DNA from: Cadophora sp. MPI-SDFR-AT-0126
Taxonomy: Eukaryota; Ascomycota; Leotiomycetes; Helotiales; Ploettnerulaceae
Direction of reading: 5' to 3'
Assembly (NCBI GenBank): GCA_020747065.1
Contig: JAGMVK010000027.1
Span: 434,001-498,000 of the forward strand
Length of the DNA stretch: 64,000 nt
In this document: positions 10,589-22,073 of the stretch, one piece after another
Numbering within the stretch: the stretch's first letter is position 1
Layout of the letters: every line of letters begins with the position of its first letter
Notes under the pieces: model-generated
What the model saw: only the letters and a program-made list of their open reading frames with translations
Databases searched by the model: none
What the model was told of the DNA's origin: nothing
Program-made: the position numbers and the translations under genes

Positions 10589-13203
10589 ATGTCCCTCCCA
10601 GCGGATGGACACTCAGCCCATGCAGACATTTCAGACGCACAAGAAAATCCTAACCATGACACTTCCAGCTCAAAACAGACACAGAAAAGAAATCGTCCCG
10701 CATTGAGCTGCACGAATTGCAGGCACTCCAAGCTGAAATGTGATAGAAAGCAGCCATGTTCGCAATGCGTCAAAAGAGGAAGGCCTTCGGAATGTATTCT
10801 CCCACAGCAAGTCACGCGGCGCAAACCGGCAGTGAGCATGCAGAACCGATTGAAGCATCTCGAGAGCTTAGTCAAAAATGTCATGGGTGGACAAAGTCCA
10901 CTGTCAGCAACGCAGCATGAAACCTCGACAGACTACTCGCCCAACTCAAGGGAACCGATAATCTCAGATTCATCCGGCGCTCATACGACCTCTGAGGGAG
11001 AGCTGACCACCAGCCCCTTGCCCCAGTCCGGTGGTGTCTTGTTCCGACCTGACGAGAAAGCAACATATGTCGGCGCTACTCACTGGGCTGCAATTTTGGA
11101 AGATGTTAGCTCTTGAATCTCATATATCGTAGCTTGTACTAATCGATCAGATCGAAGAAGTCAAAAGCTATTTCGAAGAGACGGAGGAGGCACTGGACGA
11201 AGATGACGTCCGGCCTTTCTCCTCTATCGCATTCAATGCCACTACTCCCGCCACGAAGTCTGATCTTATGGCTGCATTGCCATCGCGCATTGTGGTCGAC
11301 CGTTTTGTTTCAAGATATTTTAATTCGAACAGCACCAGTCTACGTGAGTATCAGGAATGCGCAAACGTCAGAACGTCTAGGCTAACTTGTAAAGAAATTA
11401 TGCATCGCCCATCGTTCCAGAGAGCAGTGAGTCCGTTCGATACAGGTTTAAAGTAGTCGCTGGCTACGCTCTGATAGTTGTGTCCGGAATGACACTTAGA
11501 GTCATCAGCTCTAACAGTCACTTAGTACAAAAGATTCTGGACAGATCCAGAAGGAAGCCCGATCTCATGGCTAGCTCTGATCTACTCCATTATGATACAG
11601 GCCACAGTCGCAATACTTGGCTCTGGCGAAAACTTTCCAGACGTTCGAGGAACTCCAATGGAAATGTTACACTCATACCAAGAATGTTGTGTGCAATGTC
11701 TGGTTCTATCAAACTACACGAAGCCTGGGCCATACACAATCGAAACGCTCACTTTGTACATGGAGACTGAATTTCTCCTTAGCCTTGGCGACCTGGTGCA
11801 TTGTTACTTGCTTATTGGCAACGCCATTCGCCTCGCACTTCGAATGGGTCTGCACCGGGACGCGACTAAAGTTGGTGGGGGATTCATTAGCCCGTTCCAA
11901 GCAGAAATGCGAAGACGGATATGGTTCTATCTTTATCAGATCGACTTACTTGGTAGTACTCACATGGGCCTGCCAGGGATGGTCAGTTGTATCTCGAGCG
12001 ACTCAATGCCTCCCAAGAACCTACGTGACGAGGATTTCGACGAGGATTCCGCCGAAGTACCCCCTTCACGGCCTGAGTCCGAGTTGACTCCAATGTCGTA
12101 CACCATCAGTAAAGGGCGGATCTGTCAGATCGTATCAAAAATTGCGGCATTAGCAAACTTGGTTACAGATCCTTTATACGATGAAGTTCTGGATCTCGAC
12201 CGCCTCCTGTACGAAGCTTGGAGCCAAGTCCCACAATTCTACAAGCTCGACTTGTCTGACCTTTCTATCACCGAATCCCCGGATATCATCATCAAAAAAT
12301 ACAGCATTGAGATTCTATACCACTCAAGTCGATGCATGCTCCATCGGAGATTTCTCTTGATGCAGAAAGCGAATCCCGAGTATGGGTACTCGAAAGTGGC
12401 TGGTCTGGACGCGTCGATACAACTGCTTCGCTGCCAGGCTTCGATCCACGAAGCAGCTTCCCCAGGCGGACCACTAGCCCAAGACAAGTGGTTTTTCTGT
12501 ACGATATCTCTACACAACTTCCTCGTCGCGAACATGATAGTTTATCTTAGCATAATGCAAGGATTCACTGGCGCTGATGGTCGTCGAGTACCGCGAAGCG
12601 ATCTCACCGAGGATCAGCAACGCCTCATAAAAATCCTCGAACAATCAAATTCCGATTGGCAGGGGATGCTAGAAATTTCTGCAGAAGCGAAAAAATGCGC
12701 CGCAGTGGTTAGTATCATGATAAAAAAGGTTCACCTTGCGCTTGGTACGGAGTCGGATAGTAGATCAGTCCACGAAAACATGGAGGCTTGCGAAATGAAA
12801 ACTGCGAATCTAGTTTCGGGATTATCTCTCCATGGTACTTTCCCTTCGCTGTTCCAAGGATTCTAGCTGACCCTGCAGGCTTCCAATCTACAAATACTTT
12901 GTTTCGTTCGGCGATGACAGCTGGCACCACCCAAAGTACCACGCCATCATCGGGGCTCGGAATGCCACTGGAAGCAGAGCCCATAACATCTCCCATGGAG
13001 CTCTTGGGAGATATGGTTGGCCTGCCAGACGGGTTTGATTGGGTATGCATGTACTCTTCAGATACTGGAAGGAAGCTAAACATTTCCAGGAAATTTTCGA
13101 TAATCATGTTCGACCCCCACCGGTTGCCGACCAGCCGTGGCCAGACTTCTCTCAGAATCTCGGCATGGAAAATATCGATATGAACGATCTATACGATTTG
13201 TAG
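10589..13203 (+). CDS. Zn2Cys6 transcription factor with fungal-specific domain
   Basis: Six exons (10589-11104, 11151-11343, 11395-11426, 11526-12834, 12879-13042, 13090-13203) join to 775 residues. The Zn2Cys6 cluster is at about 41-69 (CTNCRHSKLKC, then CSQC and a sixth Cys), followed by a short basic linker and a coiled-coil segment MQNRLKHLESLVKNV used for dimerisation. The central part (from about 230) has the fungal-specific transcription factor domain, including IMHRPSFQRA, FWTDPEGSP, and the ALRMGLHRD helix. The tail ends in an acidic segment (NIDMNDLYDL) that could activate transcription. Exon 3 is only 32 bp. The protein should act in the nucleus. It is divergent from GH30 and ends 76 bp from the convergent SDR. 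Confidence 0.92.
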
Positions 13204-13279
13204 ATCTTCTAAGACTCCAAACCCCGCTATCAAATGTATACCCAATTCGAAGTACAGTACAAATACATATCCCATAGGG

Positions 13280-14722
13280 TTACAAGAAATCCTTAGTCTC
13301 GCGACCACAGTATTCCAAGAACTTCTTCGCGGCGCCAGTCCCGCCCTTAGCTTCGCTTTTCCACCCATCTTTAACGTCATTTGTCAGTTCTCCTAAGTAC
13401 ACCCAATCGTTGTCAGCAGTTTCCTTTATGGCTTCGACGTTTCCACGGATGTGCAGTTTTTGAGATGCCATCGAAGCCGTCATTGTATGACGGGATCGAT
13501 GGGGCCTTTTATTCCTCATCAAGTACAACTTACCTATTCTTCCCCAAGCCATCATATACCCACCATTATGTTCAGGTGTAACTTCGGGTGAGAAGCCGGC
13601 GTACAGCTCGGAGTAGGCGCCGTAAACGGGAGATTTGGTCGTGATGGCCTGCAAATTTATCAGTCCATGTTCTGGGGGCGTATTACAAAGGGACGAACCA
13701 TCACCGCCCTCATTCCAATACCCCAGTGTCGCTGCAAATCCGTCTTCATTAAACCAGGATGCAAGCTCTATTTCCAGTCAGGAGTTTTCATTCAATTTTC
13801 CTATGTATTCACTCACAACGCTCAAAATACCATGTTTGCCGAGTCGTTCCGCAAAATGCAGACCCAGCCAAGCACCTCCATTCTTGCTTTGCACTGTTGA
13901 AGGCTCAATATCAGCAACGCTCTTCCCAAACGACATCAGAGTACTGGGATAGCTTGATTTCTTGTCTGAATTTGCGGAAAAGGCAATCCTTCCGAGAGAA
14001 GATTGGTAAGGAGAGGTGAAATTGGAGAACTTACTGTAGTTCGCCATGAACTTATCCGTAAGAATAACGGGTGTGCCACTGGCATCGAAAGACATGGCTC
14101 CTCCAGGCACATATCCTTCTTGAAGCATAGAGATGACGAAGACCACGCGCACGCTGTTCGCAAGTGTGGCGGGCGTGTTCGCGGTGTGAATGAGGATTGG
14201 TTCGAGAAGAAGGGTCATCAGGTACGGCGCCAGACAGTTCGTGCTTATTTCGAGATCGTGGCCCTGTAAGACGCAATCTTGTCAGTAGCTTCAAGATTAT
14301 CTTTACGAGCATCGAGCACGTACCAACTTGTCTTTGCTTCCTTTTGGCGGCGTCATGACTGCCGCATTGTGCATCAGAACATCCAGCCGTGTTTCTCTGC
14401 GAAGGAAGTCTTCGACGCCGGCCTTCACGCTTCTCAGATCCGACAAATCAACGACTAAGCTCTCCATCTTGCCAGATTTCCCATTGTCCTTGGACTTGGT
14501 CTGCTGGAGGATCTTCTGAATTGCACCTTCGCAGCGTTCGATTGAACGTGCCGCGATGTAAACGGTTCCGCCAGCGCCATACAGAAATTTTGCCAGCTCG
14601 TACCCAACACCAGAGGCTGCACCAGTGACGATGTAGACTTTGCCGACAAGGGACGGAAGATTACGCTCTGTGAACTTTGGAGATGGTGGGAACAATGCAG
14701 AAAGTTGCGAGACGGGCGGCAT
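13280..14722 (-). CDS. short-chain dehydrogenase/reductase
   Basis: Six exons (14722-14324, 14263-14035, 13893-13817, 13767-13699, 13648-13534, 13392-13280) join to 333 residues. The Rossmann motif TGAASGVG is at 33-40 and an HNAAV in place of NNAG lies near 118. Splicing of the 141-bp second intron creates Tyr209-Met-Gln-Ser-Lys213, the YxxxK catalytic motif. SLHPGLMKTDL follows, as in the retinol-dehydrogenase/WWOX-like fungal SDRs. The last part (WGRIGELTNDV then GGTGAAKKFLEYC) matches their C-termini. Substrate is unknown; cofactor is NAD(P)H. Introns 2 and 5 are both 141 bp and both lack in-frame stops, so unspliced reading is possible on paper but breaks the catalytic motif. Confidence 0.9.
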
Positions 14723-15897
14723 TTTGTCGAGCGATTGGTCGAAATTGCTGTTGATGAAAAAGGAGGTTTGAGAGGAAATGATTCGCTGATGAATTATTTT
14801 TGATGGGATGTTAGATGCTATGAAATGGAATGGGACGAAAGAGAAAGTGGTTCAAGGAAAGATATATACTCAGTAGATTGTCGAAACCCGTCATCAACTC
14901 TGAAGCTACAGACAGTCAGCACCTTCATACGCGCGTACTCCTCTGCCAGCACTGGAGTCTCGCAACATCTCAATGTCCGCTTCAGACGTAATCAGAGTGA
15001 GAGATCTCACATGGACACCGGAATTTGGACACATCATCGGATTCCTGAATGCAAATGTGAAGAAGCATCGGATATTGTTTTTCTGGACCAAGTCTATGTC
15101 CGATGCGGAATAAGGTTTTTCCTAAATACGAGCCGAGATGGAAGTGGAGAACACGTGATGCTGGTATGTCCGATATCAACATCCTGCTCTTATCCCAGTC
15201 GGATGCTACTCAGTGAAAGTTGCTTAGCCCTTTTTGTTCACTGGAATGGTGGAGGTGTAACTGCAAGCTTTAACAGGGTCAGTTTCCTCTCCAATTTCAA
15301 ATCCAGAGCCGACAACGCCCAGAAATGCCGCCTCCACCTTGATTCCTCGTCGAGTCTTCCTCGATACACTTCCTCTATGAAGATGACCTTTGATGATTTT
15401 CATCCATTGGAGTTTCGAAATACCCCGAACTTCATTTTAGGGAGGGGGGTTCGCGTCTCGTCATGATTCAACCTCTACTTAGAACATCTCGGCTAATGCT
15501 GCCATATCTCAACATGGACGATAATGGAGCCGAGAAATTAATGCTGAATCATATCGATGTTCAGTCAGAGATCAAGGGAGCTGCGGTAGCAGTTAAGCAA
15601 GAAGATGATTGGATTAGAGGTATCGGAATTTAGGAGAGAACATCATTAAAAAGCTATGTTTTGCTGATTCAGAAGAGAAAGTCGACTTTCTGTATGAGGA
15701 TTACATTGTCTGTGTCTGTCTGGTCGCTTCTCAAATACTGGTGACAAGTAGTGAGCCTTTCATTCAATAAGATAGAACATGCCTCATAATACGCGCCTTT
15801 CCAGATCTGCATATTTATCTCATAGCTCTCGTGCCCAAAGCGATACCCACACAGTAAAGGAAACGGAGCACCGTTTCCCACCGATCACATCTCCTCA
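14723..15897. other. intergenic with one long unexplained frame
   Basis: Between the SDR start and the F-box stop. Apart from the 213-codon plus-strand frame listed separately, nothing is recognisable. Confidence 0.4.
14825..15466 (+). CDS. unrecognised 213-codon open frame, doubtful
   Basis: An uninterrupted frame from an ATG at 14825 to a stop at 15464-15466. It has no signal peptide, membrane span, repeat or family motif that I recognise. Ser, Arg and Cys are frequent, as in chance frames. It begins only 102 bp from the divergent SDR start, so its 5' end would overlap that gene's promoter. I list it because its length is unlikely for random DNA of this composition, but it may not be a gene. 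Confidence 0.2.
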   Translation: MEWDERESGSRKDIYSVDCRNPSSTLKLQTVSTFIRAYSSASTGVSQHLNVRFRRNQSERSHMDTGIWTHHRIPECKCEEASDIVFLDQVYVRCGIRFFLNTSRDGSGEHVMLVCPISTSCSYPSRMLLSESCLALFVHWNGGGVTASFNRVSFLSNFKSRADNAQKCRLHLDSSSSLPRYTSSMKMTFDDFHPLEFRNTPNFILGRGVRVSS

Positions 15898-16827
15898 TTA
15901 CCCTTCCCTACTTCCCAGCAACTCAATAGCATCCTCCTCAAACCCACGAATCATCAATCCACTAGGCGTGAACTTGTCTCCGCGCGACGAGTAACAGCTC
16001 TGCGAGTGTATAACGACGATTCTGAATGGTCCTGTTTCTGCCACTTCGTTGTCATATCTTTCTTCACTGTCATTATAAACGCCAGAGCCAGCATGATCTT
16101 CAAAGCGCTCATCACCATCCACCTCATCCTCAGACGAGTGTTCCAAGGACGAATCAGGCCGAGGAACACCCATATCAGCCCAAAACTCAACCTCGGGCCA
16201 CTCATCAGCAATCCACACCATCAAATCATACAAGAATCCCATCGTGGTTCCCCCCTCGCCATCCATCTCTTCTCCTCCCTCCACCTCCATCGCTCTCCCC
16301 ATAAACTTCTCCTTGACGCTCCAAATTTCGAAATCCCTACTTCCGCACCCACATCCACCCCACATCTCCAACCTCCCAACCATCCTAGCAGGCTGTATAG
16401 GATACATCCTCCTCCAACTCGCTTCCTCTCTCAAGATCTTCGCTCGCCGACCTTCATCCTTGAACCATGATTCAAAACACAGCGAATTGAGGGCCGTGCA
16501 ATTGTACAAATCTCCGTCAGAATGCCAGAAAAAGGGCGGGAAGAGGGAGGATAGGAGGGTGTTGACTTCTGGGGCCGTATTTGGGGATGAAATTGGTGAG
16601 GTGGGGGTGAAGAATAGTTTTTGCTGCAGGACTGGAGAAGATGAGATTGTACTTGCCCAGCCCGCGCTGACCATCTGTGAGAGGATGAGATCGCGTATTG
16701 GGAGGTGTGTTAAGATGTTTTCGAAGAGCTCGGGAATGGCGAACACGCGCGAAGTGGCTGTAAGAACAGACGACACTCGAGATTCGGCTGCAATCCCAAA
16801 TTGTGGTGAAGCCATCGTAAATATCAT
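15898..16827 (-). CDS. F-box protein
   Basis: Single exon of 309 residues; a second in-frame ATG at 16815 (MASPQFG) is an equally good start. Residues about 28-75 form an F-box of the fungal type (VFAIPELFENILTHL, then GWASTI and a PVLQQKLFF end). The middle has an arginine-rich helix and a WGGCGCG segment; the end has an acidic stretch and a final strand pair FRIVVIHSQ. F-box proteins link substrates to SCF ubiquitin ligases through Skp1. The substrate-binding part resembles no named repeat. It is divergent from a second F-box gene 558 bp away. Confidence 0.8.
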   Translation of the reverse strand: MIFTMASPQFGIAAESRVSSVLTATSRVFAIPELFENILTHLPIRDLILSQMVSAGWASTISSSPVLQQKLFFTPTSPISSPNTAPEVNTLLSSLFPPFFWHSDGDLYNCTALNSLCFESWFKDEGRRAKILREEASWRRMYPIQPARMVGRLEMWGGCGCGSRDFEIWSVKEKFMGRAMEVEGGEEMDGEGGTTMGFLYDLMVWIADEWPEVEFWADMGVPRPDSSLEHSSEDEVDGDERFEDHAGSGVYNDSEERYDNEVAETGPFRIVVIHSQSCYSSRGDKFTPSGLMIRGFEEDAIELLGSREG

Positions 16828-17385
16828 TCGTGAGGCACAGCAACTCGTCGGCGTGGAGTTGTGCTAGATGTTAAGCTGGTTTGTAACGTTTCTGTGGTAT
16901 TTTCACTATCCCTATTGCATTCGCAAATGTGGAAGACGGAAAAGATAAAATCTAAAATGCAAGCTTGACGAGTGCTTCATGATACTTTTTAAAGGGCCTG
17001 ATGCAGGGGAGTGGAAGCACCGATGAGTCATGCGGCACCGCTCGGCTATCTTTGTCTGAGTCAAGCCTTCCAATTACACATATATACAGTGCTGTAATTT
17101 TAGAGAAAGTTCCACCTCATGGATGAAGTTCTATTTGTATCTGCATCGACAAGCATTCCGAAAAGAAACTACCACAGAAAATCTCCTTATGGAGCATGTA
17201 AGTCCTGATCCCTGCTTCGCCCCGCTTTTGTTGTCTTGTCTCGCTTACACCAGGCAGCTAGCGACGACAACACAACATTACTTCAGTTCGATAGCACAAC
17301 CAAGTAACCGCCTGTGCCAACCAAACCAGCCTTTCAACAAAGCAATCGCCATCGTTTCGCTCAAGGATAGTCTCATCTCCAAAGC
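16828..17385. other. region between two divergent F-box genes
   Basis: Short shared upstream region, somewhat A+T-rich, with a TATATA stretch at 17081-17087. No gene is supported here. Confidence 0.4.
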
Positions 17386-19062
17386 ATGTCCCTGCCCACG
17401 CTCCCCAACGAACTCATCCTTCAAATCGCCTCCCTCCTCTCCCCACATCCTCTTAACAACCTCCTCCAGGCCAACATCCACCTCGCTACACTCCTCACCC
17501 CCTTTCTCTACACACCTGAACTCACACTCAACCCAAACTCAAATCCAAGAACCCTCATAAACTGGTCTGCCCACCGCCCAACACCACGATGTATCGCACT
17601 CATGTTCCGCTGGTCATCAAGGACGCTACTCTCTTACATCCGAACACTCCATCCATCGATGATTGAGCATGCTGACTCAGAGGGACGGACTCTGCTACAC
17701 CATGCTATTGAGCAGAAGAATACTACTGTTGTAGAAATTCTACTCGGTAAAGGATGCGATGTAAATCGTGAGGATAAGCTCGAGCGCAGTTATCTGAGCT
17801 ACGCCATTCGAACTCTTAACGTTGCTATAGCACAAAGATTGATAGACGCCGGTGCTGAAATTGAGAATTCGCAATATATGGGCATACCGCTCTGTTGTCT
17901 CGCAGTCAGCTACAACAACTTCCCTCTCGCTCAATGCGTCATCTCAGGACTTCAAAAGCAGAAAGAGAAACGTGGAGAACCTCTCTTCTCCACCGACGCC
18001 AATCCAGAATCCAACCCCACAAACTACATCCTCCACCGCGCCCTCTACCCCTCCAATGAACAAACCATCCTTCTCCTTCTCTCCCTCGGTGCACCAACCT
18101 CCACCCTCGACAACAACGGCGACACACCTTTAACACTCGCCGTCCGCTCTGGCAGCGACACCGTCACCAACCTCCTCCTCGACTCACTCCCACCTCCCGC
18201 CCTGGACATCATCGCTAAAAACTCAAACTCCGAATCACCCCTCCACTTCCTCTCCCACCGCAGGCACAATCTCAAATCCCCAACCAGACTCTCACCCCCC
18301 ACAATCCACCGGCTCCTCTACCTAACCCTCCAAGCAGGCGGCCCTACCTCTATCTCCCCAGCCCGTTTCATCGACAAAGCAACACCCTTACATCTAAGCG
18401 CCGCCCGCGGCGATCCACTCACCGTGCAAATCCTCCTCTCCCACGGGGCAAACACCCTCGCAGCAGATATCCACGGCCTGACACCTCTCCTGGCAGCCTT
18501 AGAAGCCAACACGTGCGTTGAACACGGACAGCAAATTCAAGATCGTCAGTGTACTATTGAGGTGATTGTTAATTCGATGGCGAAGAGGGGAGATACCTTC
18601 CTCTCTCGCGGCGATTCTCTAAACCTAAGAATTTGCCAGGGAACAGCCTTGCATTTCGCAGCACGACTCGGCTCCAAAAACGTAGTTCAGCGCTTGCTTG
18701 AAGCAGGAGTCGATGTCCTAGTTGGCGACGCGACGGGGAGGACGGCATTGGAATGTGCGTTGCCGCTTTGTAATTCTAGATTACCTCTCAGGAATCAAGA
18801 TCAGAAACAAGCTGGGAAGGGAGTGGAGGAGGAATGTGAAGAGGTTTGTTTGATTCTGGCACACGCAATGTGCAAGAGAGGGTTCGAATTCTCAAAGAAA
18901 CTCCCTGCTATCAAAGGGTATAAATCAGCTGAAACAACGTGGCTAGATCTTGCTGCCTTGGTAGAAATGGATGGGCTAAGAACTTTTTTCAGGGAATGTG
19001 TTTGCGGCAGCGAGGGGGAGAAAACAGTGGAATTACGGTCATCAATAGTTTCGTTCCGGTAA
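17386..19062 (+). CDS. F-box and ankyrin repeat protein
   Basis: Single exon of 558 residues. The first 45 residues (LPTLPNELILQIASLL) are an F-box. After a linker come ankyrin repeats: EGRTLLHHAIEQKN and its neighbour at about 99-165, a pair around NNGDTPLTLAVRSG, DKATPLHLSAARGD followed by HGLTPLLAALE, and finally GTALHFAARLG with GRTALECAL. This layout is common in filamentous fungi; the F-box would bind Skp1 and the ankyrins a target protein. No transmembrane segment is seen. Codon use is C-rich in the third position for the first 1.1 kb, as in other real genes of the window. The upstream in-frame ATG of another frame at 17123 was ignored. Confidence 0.88.
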   Translation: MSLPTLPNELILQIASLLSPHPLNNLLQANIHLATLLTPFLYTPELTLNPNSNPRTLINWSAHRPTPRCIALMFRWSSRTLLSYIRTLHPSMIEHADSEGRTLLHHAIEQKNTTVVEILLGKGCDVNREDKLERSYLSYAIRTLNVAIAQRLIDAGAEIENSQYMGIPLCCLAVSYNNFPLAQCVISGLQKQKEKRGEPLFSTDANPESNPTNYILHRALYPSNEQTILLLLSLGAPTSTLDNNGDTPLTLAVRSGSDTVTNLLLDSLPPPALDIIAKNSNSESPLHFLSHRRHNLKSPTRLSPPTIHRLLYLTLQAGGPTSISPARFIDKATPLHLSAARGDPLTVQILLSHGANTLAADIHGLTPLLAALEANTCVEHGQQIQDRQCTIEVIVNSMAKRGDTFLSRGDSLNLRICQGTALHFAARLGSKNVVQRLLEAGVDVLVGDATGRTALECALPLCNSRLPLRNQDQKQAGKGVEEECEEVCLILAHAMCKRGFEFSKKLPAIKGYKSAETTWLDLAALVEMDGLRTFFRECVCGSEGEKTVELRSSIVSFR

Positions 19063-19840
19063 ATCCATTGGAGTGAAGAAAGCACATTCAAGAGAAAGGC
19101 ATTGTGATTCCATTCGAAGACACATGCTATGGGTTTCAAAAAGATTTGTTTTTCAAGAAAGATTCAACGAGCATATACATATCAGAACAAATTCCATCAT
19201 CGAAGAAGTACAAAATCAGGAGAACGGTTGTCATCGCGTCCTTCGACAATAGCTAATCTAATACTACTACTCTTTGGAGACAAAGAGCGAAGTTGATCTT
19301 TACAAGTGAAACAAGGCACTTTCATAACCTTACAACACAACGAAAGCAAAGACATAATTCAAGCATAAAATGTAAGTCAAGAAATTGAAATAATATACGC
19401 ATATCATTTACTTCAATTCAAAAACGTGAACTTCAGTCTATACTTTTGTGCAGCCGACGCACCTTGGCGGATTTCCGCATTACGCGATTTGTTCAACTAC
19501 AATGCTAAAACAGCAATAAAAGAAAAGGCTTAGTTAGGGTTGGTCCACGGAAACAATCCGTTATATGGTTGCTGATTTCTCGACTTGCAATTTATATTAA
19601 AGCTATGAAGTCTTTTCTCCTTGAATCTTGTCTCACAATTTTTTGGCCCACTTATTGGTCTCTGCTCTCTCGAAACACTGATGAAAGTATATAGATGTTG
19701 AATCTATTCTATTACCCTAATTAATGACAAAGGAAATCGAGACATTCGAATGTAACTCTCCCAGCCTATCCAGCCCTGATAGGCCCATGACCCTCTCCAC
19801 CAACCTCAACTCACGCCCAGCCAGACCTTCCGGGTTACGG
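19063..19840. other. intergenic, nothing recognised
   Basis: A+T-rich sequence between two convergent genes. It should hold both 3' UTRs. No frame of note. Confidence 0.45.
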
Positions 19841-20308
19841 TTAGACACAGTCATCGCAGACAGAGGTCGCACCTTGACGGGCATTGTCGAAAGTGACGGT
19901 GATATAGTTCAATTCGAAAAGCGTCGTCATGGTCCATCGCGGAACGCCCTCATCGGTGACATGTACTTCTGGTCGGCTGAATTGTGCTCCCCGAACGTCA
20001 AAGCCGACATCGTGAGCATGGTGAGGATCGTTGGGAATCGCAGTGTTGTGATATCCCGTCACGCTCACCACCTGCGTCTGGCCTCTCCAGGTGACGCTAG
20101 CAAGAGCCTGGTTTTCGAAAGTCGGCGCCGCGTTGCGACTGAGGTACATGTTGGTAGTTATTTGGCCGACTGACCCATCCCTTCCCTTGTAAAAGAAGTC
20201 GATGGGAACCTTTGTCGTCGAGATTGGAAATTGCATCGTGGTGCGCGCTGCATAGGCAGCTTGAGCGGCCGCTAGGAGGGCGAGAAGACTCAGGTTGAAT
20301 TGAACCAT
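19841..20308 (-). CDS. small secreted protein, unknown function
   Basis: Single exon of 155 residues from ATG 20308; the frame is open further upstream but MVQFNLSLLALLAAAQAAYA is an ideal signal peptide, so this start is chosen. Cleavage is expected after AYA. The mature part is about 135 residues, has no membrane segment, no GPI signal, and a closing CDDCV with the only two cysteines of the mature chain. I recognise no family. Size and secretion fit a secreted effector-like or cell-surface protein. It lies at the edge of a gene-poor 5-kb stretch. Sequence such as GYHNTAIPND and FDVRGAQF is not low-complexity, which supports real coding. Confidence 0.65.
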   Translation of the reverse strand: MVQFNLSLLALLAAAQAAYAARTTMQFPISTTKVPIDFFYKGRDGSVGQITTNMYLSRNAAPTFENQALASVTWRGQTQVVSVTGYHNTAIPNDPHHAHDVGFDVRGAQFSRPEVHVTDEGVPRWTMTTLFELNYITVTFDNARQGATSVCDDCV

Positions 20309-22073
20309 TGTGGTCTTAGGTACAAAGTTGTTGACGTTGTAGTCTAATCTAATCGTCAGCTTGAATGTCTGGTGTAAGGTCATCCGACAACTATACCCGG
20401 AAGTTTGAGAGAATCGGGAATACCAAACAAAAATATGTGTGCAGTATAGAGGAATACCAAACAAAATTGCGAATGCTGTGTAGAGAAAGATTGAAGAAAA
20501 GGAACATGTCCTGCCTTTTATATTTCCAAACCTGCTCTCGATGTTACCTCCAAAGATTATGAAAGTTCGCGTAACAAATTTTTCGCATGCAAAGTTCTAC
20601 TACAAAACTTACCATTCATCTGTAAAGCTAGAAGTTTCGAAGAAGTCGGCTTAGTTCGGAAAACTCCGTAAAGTATCACAACAAATCCGGTCAGCGCCTG
20701 CCAGGTTTAACTTCCCGCTTCAGGTCGTTACTTTCAAGCTACAAGGCTGTAGCAAGGTCATGTGCGGTAAGCTAACCCCAGTAGCAGCTGAACGAATAGT
20801 GCTACTATCCCGGTCCAAATGTTAAATGTGGGAAGAAATTGGACCTCGTATAAATAGTTTCTGGTATCTATCTAGTAGATCAGGCTGTGCATCCAACCTC
20901 GACTAGGGGTTAAAGGATTACAGATCCTTCTAAAAATTACTTTTTCCTTCCTAATAGCCTTAAATCCGACGTATAATTTCAGGCATTCCTAGACTTACTA
21001 GCTATTTAAATCTTAAGAACAAACTCCCGCCCCATTCCTTCGTTCGCCGAGACACATCTCAGAATACTAGCGGGGGATATTACTATTCGGCGAATGATAA
21101 GTCTCTGTGATTTTTGACTAATCATAACCCCTCATACTTGACCTCTCCTAGTACTAGGAAATGTCATGGCGGACAAAGAGATGAAAGTTCACTTTTAACA
21201 TTAAAACCGGGAGAGGGGGACGGGGGAAATAGTAATCCGGGTCGCTCGGGATTATCTATACTATAGAGCACCTCTACTTTCGGACTGAATCAACAGAGAA
21301 TACAAAAAGTCTCGCTATATACTTTTCACGCCTTATGAAAGTGTATATGGTACGACAATTCTATACCTGATATCTTAATTGGCACTTGCTTGCGCCTTGC
21401 TACAACGTGGCCACTTCTTTAAGGATCGGACGGAAATTTAATAACACCGTTAACAATAAACCTTTTAGTATTACTAAGTAAGTTTCAATAACGTGTGCAC
21501 AGAAAACTTTGGTTTCGATTACTTTCTAAATATTCCGTGTACTCCTCCAAAGAGAGACAAGCCACGTAAGTTACAGCATATTACTACTCTCATATCGCAT
21601 TCCACCGCAAGCCTTCAACTAAGTAACCTCGAGATGAGGCTTTGTAACCTGAAGCCTCATTTGCAGGGCAACTCTCGGTCGGCTGTCCTAAATCCTAAAT
21701 AACCTTCGATGTAGAAAAGTCTTGTACATGTCGATATCGTAAGCGAATCACCCATAACAACAAGGGCAAGAGGGAGTGCTTCTTCGCGTACGTGTCCGTC
21801 TGTCGCGCGCCTCGACTCTTGATACAACACAATAATAATATGGATACTTCCTGCTTTGCTTTGGGTTGGATTTGTATCATGTGTCACTAGCGCCGGTCCA
21901 TTCTCTCAAGAGCTTCAAGTCATCAGTCTGTTCAACTGTATCAATAGTGGTAAGTAGTGCAATACGTGAAGTTGCACCAAGTGAGTCTTGGGTAGCGAGA
22001 GACACATTTCACTTTTTCTCTGGAGGGGATCAGATAGAACAACCCTAGAAGCCGAGACATTGGGGAAAGTTAT

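Noticed and set aside
16244..16867. 207-codon plus-strand frame
   Set aside because: Antisense to the F-box gene at 15898-16827, which has a recognisable F-box.
17123..17560. 145-codon plus-strand frame
   Set aside because: It overlaps the start of the F-box/ankyrin gene in another frame and has low-complexity Ser/Pro/Thr content.
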